Below, one piece after another: positions 1 to 7,698 of a DNA stretch of 64,000 bases; within the stretch, counting starts at the first letter, position 1; every line of letters starts with the position of its first letter. The position numbers and the translations under genes are program-made. Below the pieces are notes generated by a model. That model was not told where the DNA came from, searched no databases, and saw only the letters and a program-made list of their open reading frames with translations. Source of the stretch: Crossiella cryophila (GTDB taxonomy: Bacteria > Actinomycetota > Actinomycetes > Mycobacteriales > Pseudonocardiaceae); NCBI RefSeq assembly GCF_014204915.1, contig NZ_JACHMH010000001.1, positions 5,729,501-5,793,500 of the forward strand, read 5' to 3'.

Positions 1-537
1 GTGATCAAGGCGATCATCTCCGAGCTGATCTCCTGGCTGATCACCATCTGGCTGCCCGCGCTGGCCACCTCGATCATCTCCTTCGGCAGCTCGGTGGCCG
101 CGGCCATGACCGCCTCCATCGCCAAGGCCGCCGCGGTGTTCAAGAAGGTCATGGGCTACCTCGGCAAGTTCGGCAAGCTGCTCAACATGTTCATGGAGTT
201 CCTGGCCAAGTACGCCACCAAGGTCATCGAGTTCACCGGCAAGCTGCGGGTGGGCAAGGTGGTGGAGAAGGGCGACCGGGCCATCCCGCTGATCGGCAAG
301 GTGGCCGACCGCACCGTGTTCCAGCCCAGCCGCCGGGTGATCACCACCGGCTTCGGCACGCACACCGGGGTCGGCCCGCTGGCCACCGGCGTGGGCATCA
401 AGGCCGGGGCCGGCGCGGGCAAGGGCGTGTACAAGGAAGGCAACGAGGAACGCAAGGAAGACGGCCCGATCTTCAACAAGAGCGGCATCGGCGGCGATCA
501 CACCGTTGAGGAAACCCGCGGCAACCTGGACATGTAG
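1..537 (+). CDS. Hypothetical protein, hydrophobic N-terminus and Gly-rich C-terminus (possibly 5'-truncated)
   Basis: Not recognised. The reading frame is open from the first base of the window, so the GTG at position 1 may be an internal codon and the N-terminus may be missing. The visible 178 residues begin with about 75 residues of hydrophobic and amphipathic helix, including the segment ITIWLPALATSIISFGSSVA. A basic region and a Gly/Ala-rich stretch around GVGPLATGVGIKAGAGAGKG follow, with a charged tail. No catalytic motif is visible. Such a composition occurs in C-terminal parts of secreted WXG100-associated proteins of actinomycetes, but that is inference. The next gene starts 9 bp downstream, so the two are probably co-transcribed. 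Confidence 0.6.
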   Translation: MIKAIISELISWLITIWLPALATSIISFGSSVAAAMTASIAKAAAVFKKVMGYLGKFGKLLNMFMEFLAKYATKVIEFTGKLRVGKVVEKGDRAIPLIGKVADRTVFQPSRRVITTGFGTHTGVGPLATGVGIKAGAGAGKGVYKEGNEERKEDGPIFNKSGIGGDHTVEETRGNLDM

Positions 538-546
538 CGTCGCGCC

Positions 547-1095
547 ATGGCTGTCCCGAATCCCGAGTTCCGGCCGCGGGTCCGCGCCCTGGTCGAAGGC
601 CAGTGGCGCGAACCCGTTGTCGTGCTGCACCTGGGCGATGTCGGCCCCGACTTCTTCGTGCCCGGCAGGCGCAAGGACGGCACGATCAAGGGCAAGCGCC
701 TGATCCGCCGGTTCTTCTGGAACCTGATCCGGATCCCGGTCGGCACGGTGGTCAGCGTGGTGCTCTCGGTCATGGGCGGCGGCGCGGCCAGCATCTTCGG
801 TGGCAAGGGCGCGGTGCGCGGACCGGAGCACGCCCAGGCCCTCGGCCTGGTCGACGCGGCCAAGGCGGCGGAGAACCCCTGGCTGGTCTACTCGCCCTCG
901 CACATCGGCGTGGTGGACACCGGCTACTCCGACGATCCCGCGACCAACGAACCGGCGAAGCTGGTGTGGCACGAGACCGCCCCGCACGCGCCGAGGATGT
1001 GGCCGCGCAAGCAGACACTGGTCTGGCCGGACAAGTCGGAGTTCCGCTTCGACCTGACCCACGAGGAACTGGGCGTGCTCAAGCAGTCGTCCTGA
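547..1095 (+). CDS. Hypothetical protein, 182 aa
   Basis: Not recognised. The ATG at 547 lies 9 bp after the preceding stop codon, which suggests one operon. An N-terminal polar region (about residues 1-55) is followed by a hydrophobic stretch near residues 57-80 (FFWNLIRIPVGTVVSVVLSV) that could be a single membrane segment or amphipathic helix. After it comes a soluble domain with the aromatic segments NPWLVYSPSHIGVVDTGY and PRMWPRKQTLVWPDKSEFRF. It may act with the upstream protein, for example as an accessory or immunity partner, but no family can be assigned. Its 3' end overlaps the convergent MFS gene by 17 bp. Confidence 0.65.
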   Translation: MAVPNPEFRPRVRALVEGQWREPVVVLHLGDVGPDFFVPGRRKDGTIKGKRLIRRFFWNLIRIPVGTVVSVVLSVMGGGAASIFGGKGAVRGPEHAQALGLVDAAKAAENPWLVYSPSHIGVVDTGYSDDPATNEPAKLVWHETAPHAPRMWPRKQTLVWPDKSEFRFDLTHEELGVLKQSS

Positions 1096-2530
1096 CCCGC
1101 AGCGCGCGGTCGCGCAGTTCGGCAACGCCCAGCGCCAGCGCGATCATGGTCAGCAGGGCCGCGCAGACCATGGAAACGGTCAGCGACAACGGATAGTCCT
1201 CGCCGGTGGCGCTGATCGCGGTGTGGAAGACGGTGGCCAGCACCGCGGTGCCGACCGCGGTGCCCAGCCGCTGTCCGGTCTGCAACGCGCCCCCGGCCAC
1301 CCCGGCCATCGCGGTGGGCACCCGTTCCAGGGTGAGCGTGGTGTTCGGCGAGATGATCATGCCGCTGCCGATCCCGCCCACCAGTAGCGGCACCAGCATG
1401 GCCCAGCCCAGTGCGGCGGCCGGGACGAGCAGCGCGAGCCCGGCGATGGCCAGCAGGCTGAGGGTGACCAGGCTCAGCCCGGTGACGGTGAGGCGGCGGC
1501 CCCAGCGCTCGATCAGCCGCCCGGCGATGATCGCCGAGACCGCCGAGCCGACCGCGAACGGCGTCACCGCCAGCCCGGACTCCAGTGGCGTGAAACCCAG
1601 GCCCTGCTGGAAAAAGACCGCGAAGACGAGCCAGATGCCGGTGAACGCGCAGAAGTACACCGTGCCCAGGGTGGCCCCGCTGGCGAAGCCCGGCACCGTG
1701 CTGAACAACCGCGGGTCCAGCAGCGGCGGCCGACCCAGCCGGACCAGGCGGCGTTCCCACCACACGAAGGCCACGCCCAGCACGACGGCGAGTGGGAGCA
1801 GCCACCACACCTGACCCAGGTTGCCCTGTTCGATCTCCAGGATCGGGAACAGCACGCCCACCACGGCCAGTCCCAGCAGCAGCGCGCCGAGGAAGTCCAG
1901 TTCGCGGGCCACCCCGCGCAACCGGGCCGTGGACTTCGGCAGCAGCCGGGCGGCCAGCACCAGGGCCAGCGCGCCGATCGGGATGTTGACCAGGAACACC
2001 CAGCGCCAGCCCTCGGGATCGCCGAACACGGCCAGGATCACCCCGCCCAGCACCGGGCCGACCGCGGTGGAGATGCCGACCACCGCGCCGAACAACCCGA
2101 AGGCCCGCCCGCGTTCCGGACCGCGGAACAACTCCTGGATCAGCCCGGTGTTCTGCGGGGTGAGCAGACCGGCGGCCATGCCCTGCAACAGCCTGGCCAC
2201 GATCAGCAGCTCCGGGGTGCTCGCGGCCCCGGCCAGCGCGCTGGTGAGCACGAAGCCGGTGAGCGCGATCAGGAACATCCGGCGGCGGCCCAGCGCGTCA
2301 CCCAGCCTGCCGCCGAAGACCAGCACCAGGCCGAAGGTGAGCGCGTAGCCGGAGACCACCCACTGCACGCCGCCCGCGGTGGCGCCGAGGTCGCGCTGGA
2401 TCGAGGGCAGCGCCACGTTCACGATGCTCACGTCCAGCAGCACCATGAACCCGGCGGTCAGCGTGACGGCCAGGGCTCGCCAGCGCCGCGGGTCCGGTTC
2501 GGCGCTCGGTTCGGGTTCGGATCGGGTCAC
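1079..2530 (-). CDS. MFS transporter, DHA2 (EmrB/QacA) drug:H+ antiporter family
   Basis: About 483 residues with the hydrophobic pattern expected of a 14-TM DHA2 exporter. The first helix carries LLDVSIVNVALPSIQRDL, the DHA2 D1 signature. Motif A is GGRLGDALGRRR between TM2 and TM3, and motif C is GAVVGISTAVGPVLGG in TM5. Such proteins expel hydrophobic or cationic compounds through the plasma membrane using the proton gradient. I chose the GTG at 2530 because GAGGA lies just upstream; the frame stays open to 2611 but the extra residues look non-coding. The secreted-protein gene at 2713 is divergent. No regulator is adjacent; the MarR gene at 3762 is the nearest candidate. Confidence 0.9.
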   Translation of the reverse strand: MTRSEPEPSAEPDPRRWRALAVTLTAGFMVLLDVSIVNVALPSIQRDLGATAGGVQWVVSGYALTFGLVLVFGGRLGDALGRRRMFLIALTGFVLTSALAGAASTPELLIVARLLQGMAAGLLTPQNTGLIQELFRGPERGRAFGLFGAVVGISTAVGPVLGGVILAVFGDPEGWRWVFLVNIPIGALALVLAARLLPKSTARLRGVARELDFLGALLLGLAVVGVLFPILEIEQGNLGQVWWLLPLAVVLGVAFVWWERRLVRLGRPPLLDPRLFSTVPGFASGATLGTVYFCAFTGIWLVFAVFFQQGLGFTPLESGLAVTPFAVGSAVSAIIAGRLIERWGRRLTVTGLSLVTLSLLAIAGLALLVPAAALGWAMLVPLLVGGIGSGMIISPNTTLTLERVPTAMAGVAGGALQTGQRLGTAVGTAVLATVFHTAISATGEDYPLSLTVSMVCAALLTMIALALGVAELRDRALRVRTTA

Positions 2531-2712
2531 CGGGACATCCTCGCGCGAAATCCCCGGACCGGCGCGCCGAACCTGTCGGATTTCTGTCCATCCGGGCCGG
2601 GTAATGGCCAAAAGTGTCAGAGGGAATGCACGGTGTGGGCAGTGGTCGTGGAATGCCGTCGGAATACCGTAGTTTCGCGATCGGCCACGAACACCGAAGC
2701 AGGGAGAAGGAA

Positions 2713-3567
2713 ATGAACATGCGCACTGTGCTGAAGACCGGGGTGTCGGTGGCGGCCGGTCTGGTGCTGCTCGGCCAGACCGCCCTCGCCGCGCCCGCCG
2801 GTCCGGCCGACCTGGCCGACGCGGCCAACCAGAGCTGGCTGCGGGTGACCCAACAGTTGATCAGCGCGCTGCCCCGGTCGGTGGACCAGCCGGGCAAGGA
2901 CAGCGCGCTGCTGGTCAGCTTCCAGCCGCAGGCCCGGATGAACGGCGTCTTCGGTATCGCCCGCGACCCCGACCTGGGCGAGCTGGCCCGGCTCACCGCC
3001 AGGATGCCCGGCTACCAGCTGCCGTGGGTGCTGCGGGTCCGCGGCACCGGCACGCCGCAGACCAAGGCTCTGGCCAGCGGTTATGGCCTGACCGAGCAGA
3101 GTACGCGGGACCTGGCCGTGCTCAAGGCAGGCACGCCGCTGCCCGGTATCGCCATCCCCGGCGCGGTGGTGCGCAAGGTCGACGGCCGCTCCGCCGGGAC
3201 CTTCCTGGACATCGCGGTCAAGGCCACCGGCGTGGACCGGGACAGCGTGCGCGACCTGTTCCGCCCCGAGCTGTTCGACCTGCCCGGCGCGAGCGCGTAC
3301 GTGGTGGAGCGGGACGGCAGGCCGGTGGCCACCGCGCTGGGTCTGCGCGGCGGCGGCATGGTCGCGCCGTACTACCTGTTCGCGCTGCCGGAGGTGGCCG
3401 GTCAGGGCTACGCGCAGCTGGCCGCCGAACGCCTGCTCAAGGACTCCTTCGCCACCGGAGTCAAGGCCGCGCTGATCGGCACCGAACCCACCAATGAGGC
3501 ACTGGCCCGCACCCTGGGATTCCGCACGGTGGACACCTGGACCACTTACAGCGCACCCCGCGGCTAA
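2713..3567 (+). CDS. Secreted protein with GNAT-like C-terminal fold
   Basis: A 284-residue protein with a Sec signal peptide: basic MNMRTVLKTG, a hydrophobic core to about residue 25, and a cleavage-type ALA-AP site. I chose the ATG at 2713 because AGGGAGAAGG precedes it; upstream in-frame codons are not signal-like. The C-terminal third resembles acetyltransferase motif A/B: FALPEVAGQGYAQLAAERLL, then TEPTNEALARTLGFRTVDTW, which matches the Q/RxxGxA loop and the 'LGF' strand of GNAT enzymes. The GNAT assignment is inferred from these motifs. A secreted GNAT protein is odd because acetyl-CoA is cytoplasmic. It may have lost acetyltransferase activity or act as a binding protein. A strong terminator follows 20 bp after the stop. 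Confidence 0.75.
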   Translation: MNMRTVLKTGVSVAAGLVLLGQTALAAPAGPADLADAANQSWLRVTQQLISALPRSVDQPGKDSALLVSFQPQARMNGVFGIARDPDLGELARLTARMPGYQLPWVLRVRGTGTPQTKALASGYGLTEQSTRDLAVLKAGTPLPGIAIPGAVVRKVDGRSAGTFLDIAVKATGVDRDSVRDLFRPELFDLPGASAYVVERDGRPVATALGLRGGGMVAPYYLFALPEVAGQGYAQLAAERLLKDSFATGVKAALIGTEPTNEALARTLGFRTVDTWTTYSAPRG

Positions 3568-3586
3568 TACGGGAAAAACGCGGAAC

Positions 3587-3620
3587 AACCGCCGGTGCGA
3601 GAATTCTCGCACCGGCGGTT
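3587..3620 (+). terminator. Perfect 34-bp palindrome, intrinsic terminator
   Basis: A perfect inverted repeat with 17-bp arms (AACCGCCGGTGCGAGAA and its complement) with no loop spacer, 19 bp after the stop of the secreted GNAT-like gene and followed by CGCTTTTGTC. The GC-rich stem with a short T run fits rho-independent termination of the 2713-3567 transcript. Confidence 0.8.
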
Positions 3621-3712
3621 CGCTTTTGTCGGGTGACGAAAAACAAATTCGCCACCCAAGTACGCCGACTGCCCCGGCGGCCGGCGGCACCCGTGTTCGC
3701 CCGCCAGGTTAC

Positions 3713-3724
3713 ATAGCATGCTAT
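3713..3724. promoter_or_regulatory. Candidate MarR operator (ATAGCATGCTAT)
   Basis: A perfect 12-bp palindrome, ATAGCATGCTAT, 37 bp upstream of the MarR-family start codon in an otherwise GC-rich region, continuing into AT-rich ATATTC. MarR proteins usually bind such short palindromes over their own promoters, so autoregulation is the likely role. Binding is inference. Confidence 0.5.
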
Positions 3725-3761
3725 ATATTCGCAAGGTATGGATCTCGGGTAGGGTGGCCGC

Positions 3762-4208
3762 ATGGTCTCCGACCTCGAGGTGGACGAGTTCGCCCAAGCC
3801 TGCAACCGGGTCTACGCCCTGATGCGCCGCAACCGCAGCAGCCTGGCCGCCAGCTCGGGCGCCGATCAGCTCTCCGAGTCCCAGCTCGCCCTGCTGACCC
3901 CGCTGGCCGAACACGGCCCGCTGCCGGTGGGCAAGGTGGCCACACTGGCCAAGGTCTCCCAGCCCACCGCCACCCGCGCGCTCAAGCAGCTGGAAACCCA
4001 CGGCATGGTCCGCCGCGACCGCTCCACCCAGGACGACCGCACCGTCCTGGTCGCCCTCACCCCCGAGGGCACCGCCGCCCTGTCCGGCGCGGTGGACCGG
4101 ATGCGCGAACTCCAGCGCGCGGCCCTGGAAACCCTGCCGCCCTCCCGCCGCGCACCCATCGTCAAGGCACTGACCGACCTGGCCAAGGCCATCGACCAGT
4201 CCAGCTGA
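3762..4208 (+). CDS. MarR family transcriptional regulator
   Basis: 148 residues, the usual size for a MarR winged-helix regulator. Helix alpha1 (EFAQACNRVYALMRRNRSSL) supplies dimerisation. The wHTH is GPLPVGKVATLAKVSQPTATRALKQLETHGMV, followed by the wing RRDRSTQDDRTVLVALTPEG with the conserved D-x-R. MarR proteins are usually repressors released by small phenolic ligands. The gene stands alone. A palindrome lies just upstream (3713-3724) and a repeat array just downstream. Its regulon cannot be told from the sequence; the DHA2 exporter 1.2 kb away is possible. Confidence 0.92.
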   Translation: MVSDLEVDEFAQACNRVYALMRRNRSSLAASSGADQLSESQLALLTPLAEHGPLPVGKVATLAKVSQPTATRALKQLETHGMVRRDRSTQDDRTVLVALTPEGTAALSGAVDRMRELQRAALETLPPSRRAPIVKALTDLAKAIDQSS

Positions 4209-4251
4209 CCCCCACCCCCGCACCCCAAAGCCCAGCCCACACCCCACCCGC

Positions 4252-4372
4252 GTGTTGGCCGTTCTCGTACCCGGTGTTGGCCGAACTGGTACACCCTCCG
4301 GCCAACACACCGTCCACAACGGCCAACACACCGTCCAGTTCGGCCAACACACCGTACGAGAACGGCCAACAC
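4252..4372. repeat. Inverted array of GTGTTGGCCG-type repeats (copy A)
   Basis: The array begins with GTGTTGGCCGTTCTCGTAC at 4252-4270 and ends with its exact reverse complement at 4354-4372. A second pair of 16-bp arms, 4274-4289 (GTGTTGGCCGAACTGG) and 4335-4350, sits just inside, so 35 of 38 bases per arm can pair. The right half also holds direct copies of CGGCCAACACACCGT at 4299, 4320 and 4341, with a final CGGCCAACAC at 4363, at 21-22 bp spacing. It lies between convergent gene ends (marR and the TetR remnant). The same 19-mer recurs near 36 kb. Confidence 0.9.
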
Positions 4373-4385
4373 GGTGGTGGGGTGG

Positions 4386-4665
4386 TTAGCGTTGCGCGGC
4401 GAAGGCTCGCAGGTGGGTCAGTGCGGTCTGGACCGCGTTGACCAGGTGTTGCCGGGAGCCGGTGGCTCGATGCGCTACCGCGCCGCCCTGTAATGCGCTC
4501 ACCATCAGGGCTGCCAGGGCGGCGGGGTTGGCCGAGGGCAGCAGCTCGCCACGGTCCCGCATGGCCTGCAGGCCCTCGGTCTGGAGTTCGATGAGGTCCT
4601 GGTAGGCGCGGCCGGCCAGGAGTTCCTCGCGGCCGCCCTCGGCGAGCTGGTCGGCCGCGGGTGGC
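4386..4665 (-). pseudogene. Truncated TetR-family regulator, C-terminal domain only
   Basis: Translation of the minus strand gives about 90 residues ending at a TAA (4388-4386). They are typical of a TetR ligand-binding C-terminus: YQDLIELQTEGLQAMRDRGE, then NPAALAALMVSALQGGAVAH, then a final helix VQTALTHLRAFAAQR. The frame meets a TAG directly upstream, at about 4667, and no DNA-binding helix-turn-helix is present. The nitroreductase start codon lies only about 12 bp further on. The HTH half and the original divergent promoter have therefore been deleted. The fragment probably derives from the former regulator of the neighbouring oxidoreductase. Confidence 0.75.
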
Positions 4666-4678
4666 TACCGTCGGCGGC

Positions 4679-5029
4679 ATGAACCTCAACGGACCGATCA
4701 CCCGCCGCTTCGTCACCGGGTTCAACGGCCTGGTCCTGCGGTTGCGCGGCTCCGCCCGCTGGGGCAGCTTCCTGAGCAGGTACTTCACCGTCCTCACCTA
4801 CACCGGGCGACGCTCCGGCCGAACGTTCAGCCTCCCGGTCGGCTACCGGCGTGCGGGCGAGACCGTCACCATCACGGTGCTGCTGGCCGGGACCAAGACC
4901 TGGTGGCGCAACTTCCTCGGCGAAGGCGGCCCGCTGACCCTGGAACTGGACGGGGCCGCGCGGACCGGGCACGCGGTGTCCCGGCAGGTCGGCGGCAACC
5001 GCGCCAGCGTGCTCGTCACCCTGGACTGA
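4679..5029 (+). CDS. Nitroreductase/deazaflavin-dependent oxidoreductase family (DUF385)
   Basis: A 116-residue protein with the split beta-barrel signatures of the Ddn/DUF385 family: YTGRRSGRTFSLPVGYRR, where the family binds the F420 phosphate, and TWWRNFLGEGGPLTLELDG. Family members bind deazaflavin F420 and reduce nitro groups, quinones or unsaturated ketones. The protein is slightly short, and the N-terminal membrane-associated segment of Ddn is not evident. The ATG at 4679 is preferred over a GTG at 4661 because homologous sequence starts near it. Only a few bases separate it from the TetR remnant, so its original promoter may be lost. Confidence 0.8.
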   Translation: MNLNGPITRRFVTGFNGLVLRLRGSARWGSFLSRYFTVLTYTGRRSGRTFSLPVGYRRAGETVTITVLLAGTKTWWRNFLGEGGPLTLELDGAARTGHAVSRQVGGNRASVLVTLD

Positions 5030-5040
5030 CAGGTCCGGAC

Positions 5041-5688
5041 TCAGCGTCCGCCTGGGGTGAGCAGTCCGCGCCGGAAGCCCTCGGCCACCGCCGCGGCCCG
5101 GTCGCGCACGCCGAGCTTGGCGTAGACGTGCTGCAGGTGGGTTTTCACCGTGGCCTCGCTCAGGAACAGCCGCTGCGCCGCCTCCCGGTTGTTCACCCCC
5201 GCCGCGACCAGCTCCAGGATCTCCAGTTCGCGTGGGCTGAGTGGTTCGTCCTCGGTTTTGGGCGTGCGCAGGCGGCCCAGCACCACGGTGGCGACCGCGG
5301 GGGAGAGCACCGACTCGCCCCTGGCGGCGGCCCGCACCGCGCGGAACAGCTCCGGGCGCGGGGTGTCCTTGAGCAGGTAGCCGGTGGCGCCCGCCTCGAT
5401 CGCGGGCAGCACGTCGTGATCGGCGTCGTAGGTGGTCAGCACCAGCACGTGCGCGCCGATCCCGCGGGCACGCAGGGCCCGGATCGCGTCCACGCCACCG
5501 AGTTTCGGCATCCGCAGGTCCATCAGCACCACCTGCGGGGCCAGCGCCTCGGCCAGGGTGACCGCCTCCGCGCCGTCGGCGGCCTCGCCGAGCACGGTGA
5601 ACCCCGGCTCCCCGGCGAACATGCCGCGCAGCCCGTCCCGGACCACCGGGTGGTCGTCCACGATCAGCAGCGTGATCGGCTCAGGCAT
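5041..5688 (-). CDS. Two-component response regulator, NarL/LuxR family
   Basis: 215 residues. The receiver domain begins ITLLIVDDHPVVRDGLRGMF (acidic pocket DD), has the phospho-acceptor Asp in VVLMDLRMPKLGG, a Thr switch in VLVLTTYDAD and the Lys in GYLLKDTPR. A LuxR-type HTH follows: LSPRELEILELVAAGVNNREAAQRLF then EATVKTHLQHVYAKLGVRDR. The start at 5688 overlaps the kinase stop by 8 nt, so the two are translationally coupled. It is the last gene of a four-gene unit of ATPase, permease, kinase and regulator. It probably controls that transporter in response to the substrate or to envelope stress, as in the BceRS/DesKR-like logic of such modules. Confidence 0.93.
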   Translation of the reverse strand: MPEPITLLIVDDHPVVRDGLRGMFAGEPGFTVLGEAADGAEAVTLAEALAPQVVLMDLRMPKLGGVDAIRALRARGIGAHVLVLTTYDADHDVLPAIEAGATGYLLKDTPRPELFRAVRAAARGESVLSPAVATVVLGRLRTPKTEDEPLSPRELEILELVAAGVNNREAAQRLFLSEATVKTHLQHVYAKLGVRDRAAAVAEGFRRGLLTPGGR

Positions 5689-6931
5689 CCCGCACCTCCA
5701 CCGCGGGCACGGTGGCACAGACCGCGGTGCCCGCACCCGGTTCGGACTCGATGACCAGACTGCCCGCCAGCCGCCGCGCCCGCTGCCGCATGCCGTGCAG
5801 CCCGAACCCGGTGCCGTCCACTGTGGACTCGGCAAAACCGCGGCCGTCATCGCGCACGTCCAGGCTCACCACATCCTCCATATAGGACAGTGTGACGCCG
5901 ACCCGGCTCGCGGCGGCGTGTTTGCCGACGTTGGTGAGGGCTTCCTGGGCGATGCGCAGCAAACTGCCCTCGATCTCCGGATGCAGGCGGCGGACGGGAC
6001 CGGTGGCGGTGTACTCGGCGCGCAGGCCGGTGATGGCGGACCAGCGCCGGGTGGCTTCTTCCAGGGCCGTGGACAGGCCGGATTCGGTGAGCGGGTGCGG
6101 GTTGAGCGCGGCCACCGAGCGGCGGGCCTCGACCAGGTTCTCCCTGGCCAGTTCGGCGGCGGCCTGGACGTGACGCCGCCAGGGCGCGGGCTGGGTGGCG
6201 GCCCCGGCCTGCTCGGCGGCCTGGAGCTGGGTGACGATCCCGGTCAGCCCCTGGGCCAGGGTGTCGTGGATCTCCCTGGCCAGCCGCTGCCGTTCGTCCC
6301 GCACCCCGGCCTCGTGTGCCTGGTCGAGCAGCCGGGCCTGCAACTCCGCGTTGTCGGCCATGCTGCGGGCCAGCCGCCGGTTCGCCTCGGCCAGCTCGTC
6401 CACCATGTGCAGCCGCTGCACGCTGCGGGCGTTGATCACATCGCCGAAGGTGCTGAACAGGCTCACCATCACCACGATGGCGACCATGAGCAGCAGGAAG
6501 ACCAGCCAGGCCGACAGGGTGTCCGGCAGGCCGCGGCTCAGCGAGGCCATGGCCAGGAACGCGACCGCGGTCACCCCGGCGTACTTCCACCGGCCGGGCA
6601 GCCGGTGCCAGGCGTGCACATAGCCGGTGAAGGCGAACAGCCCGCCGTACCACTCGCCGCGCGACCCCAGCAACGCCATCAGCACCAGCAGCCCGCCGAA
6701 GTAGGCGAACATCAGGCCGGGGCGCTCGATCCACCCCGGGTGCAGGGTGATCCACCAGGCGATCCAGGCCGCGGTGAGCGCGGCCAGGCCGATGGTGCCC
6801 GGCAGCGCGTCGAGGTCGGCCCGCAGCGCGCTGAGTGTGGTGGCCACCAGCAGCAGCAGGTAGGGTACCGCCTCGGTGCGCCGCAGGGTCCGGCGTTCCC
6901 AGGCGTCCAGCTCGCGGTGACTCAGACCCAC
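5681..6931 (-). CDS. Sensor histidine kinase, NarL-type (HisKA_3)
   Basis: 416 residues. About six hydrophobic segments fill residues 20-165. A linker helix (MVDELAEANRRLARSMADN) leads to the dimerisation box ERQRLAREIHDTLAQGLTG, whose His is the phosphorylation site. The HATPase domain shows an N-box (IAQEALTNVGKHA), a G1 box (VRDDGRGF) and a G2 box (GFGLHGM). The GTG start at 6931 overlaps the permease stop by 10 nt. There is no extracellular sensor domain, so the kinase may sense the membrane or the partner transporter. It contains one exact copy of the 13-mer GTCCACAGTGGAC. Confidence 0.92.
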   Translation of the reverse strand: MGLSHRELDAWERRTLRRTEAVPYLLLLVATTLSALRADLDALPGTIGLAALTAAWIAWWITLHPGWIERPGLMFAYFGGLLVLMALLGSRGEWYGGLFAFTGYVHAWHRLPGRWKYAGVTAVAFLAMASLSRGLPDTLSAWLVFLLLMVAIVVMVSLFSTFGDVINARSVQRLHMVDELAEANRRLARSMADNAELQARLLDQAHEAGVRDERQRLAREIHDTLAQGLTGIVTQLQAAEQAGAATQPAPWRRHVQAAAELARENLVEARRSVAALNPHPLTESGLSTALEEATRRWSAITGLRAEYTATGPVRRLHPEIEGSLLRIAQEALTNVGKHAAASRVGVTLSYMEDVVSLDVRDDGRGFAESTVDGTGFGLHGMRQRARRLAGSLVIESEPGAGTAVCATVPAVEVRDA

Positions 6932-7698
6932 CGGAACAACCTAACCGCCGTGACCCCCGCGACGAGTGCGAACACCCCCAGTGCCAGTAACTGACCCACC
7001 GCCGGGGCGCCGCCCATCCAGCTGGTGACCACGGTCTGCAGGGTCGCGCCGAGCGGGGAGTGGCGGCCGATCGCGGCCAGCCAGTCCGGCATCGACTCCC
7101 AGGGCATCCAGAACCCGGCCAGGAACATCTGCGGGAAGAAGGACAGCGGCCCGAGCCCACCGGCTGCCTTGGCGTTGGGGGCCAGCGCGGCCACCAGCAG
7201 ACCGACGGAGAACAACGCGGCGATGCCCAGCAGCAGGGACAGCGCCAGGCCGAGCGGGTTGGCCGGGGCGGGCAGGCCGAGCGCGAGCACGGCCACCGTG
7301 GCGACCAGGCCGGTGGCCGCGACCGCGATCCCGGCCTGCACCAGCAACTGCGCGCCCAGCAACGCGGCCGGGCTGACCGGGGTGGTGGCCAGCCGACGCA
7401 GCACCCCGCGTTCCCGGTAGGCGCCCAGCACCGAGGGCAGGGTGAACAGGGCCAGCATGCCCAGCGCGATGCTGATGCCCAGCGCGGGCAGGAAGGCCGG
7501 GACCGAGCGCGAGCCGCCGGTGGGCGGTGCGCCGGTGCTGGACAGGCCGAAGACCAGCACCAGACCGACCGGCAGCGCGGCCACCACGAGCACCCCGGCC
7601 GGGTCGCGGAAGAACAGTTTCAGCTCGGTGGCGGCGAAGGTCAGCACGCGGTTCATGGCGAAGTCCTTGCGGGAGTGGGAGATGGCGGTGGTGGTCAT
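6922..7698 (-). CDS. ABC-2 type transporter permease
   Basis: 258 residues with about six membrane helices in ABC-2 order. The N-terminal amphipathic part is NRVLTFAATELKLFFRDPAG, the loop YRERGVLRRLATTPVS is the conserved ABC-2 coupling region, and the C-terminal SFFPQMFLAGFWMPWESMPD is typical of drug and antibiotic exporters of the DrrB type. The ATG at 7698 overlaps the ATPase stop (ATGA). A second ATG at 7656 would give a slightly shorter protein and cannot be excluded. It forms an exporter with the ATPase encoded immediately upstream. Confidence 0.9.
   Translation of the reverse strand: MTTTAISHSRKDFAMNRVLTFAATELKLFFRDPAGVLVVAALPVGLVLVFGLSSTGAPPTGGSRSVPAFLPALGISIALGMLALFTLPSVLGAYRERGVLRRLATTPVSPAALLGAQLLVQAGIAVAATGLVATVAVLALGLPAPANPLGLALSLLLGIAALFSVGLLVAALAPNAKAAGGLGPLSFFPQMFLAGFWMPWESMPDWLAAIGRHSPLGATLQTVVTSWMGGAPAVGQLLALGVFALVAGVTAVRLFRWV

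Noticed and set aside
4252-4372. CRISPR array
   Set aside because: Units are 21-22 bp, copies run in both orientations, spacers are only 6-7 nt and no cas gene is near.
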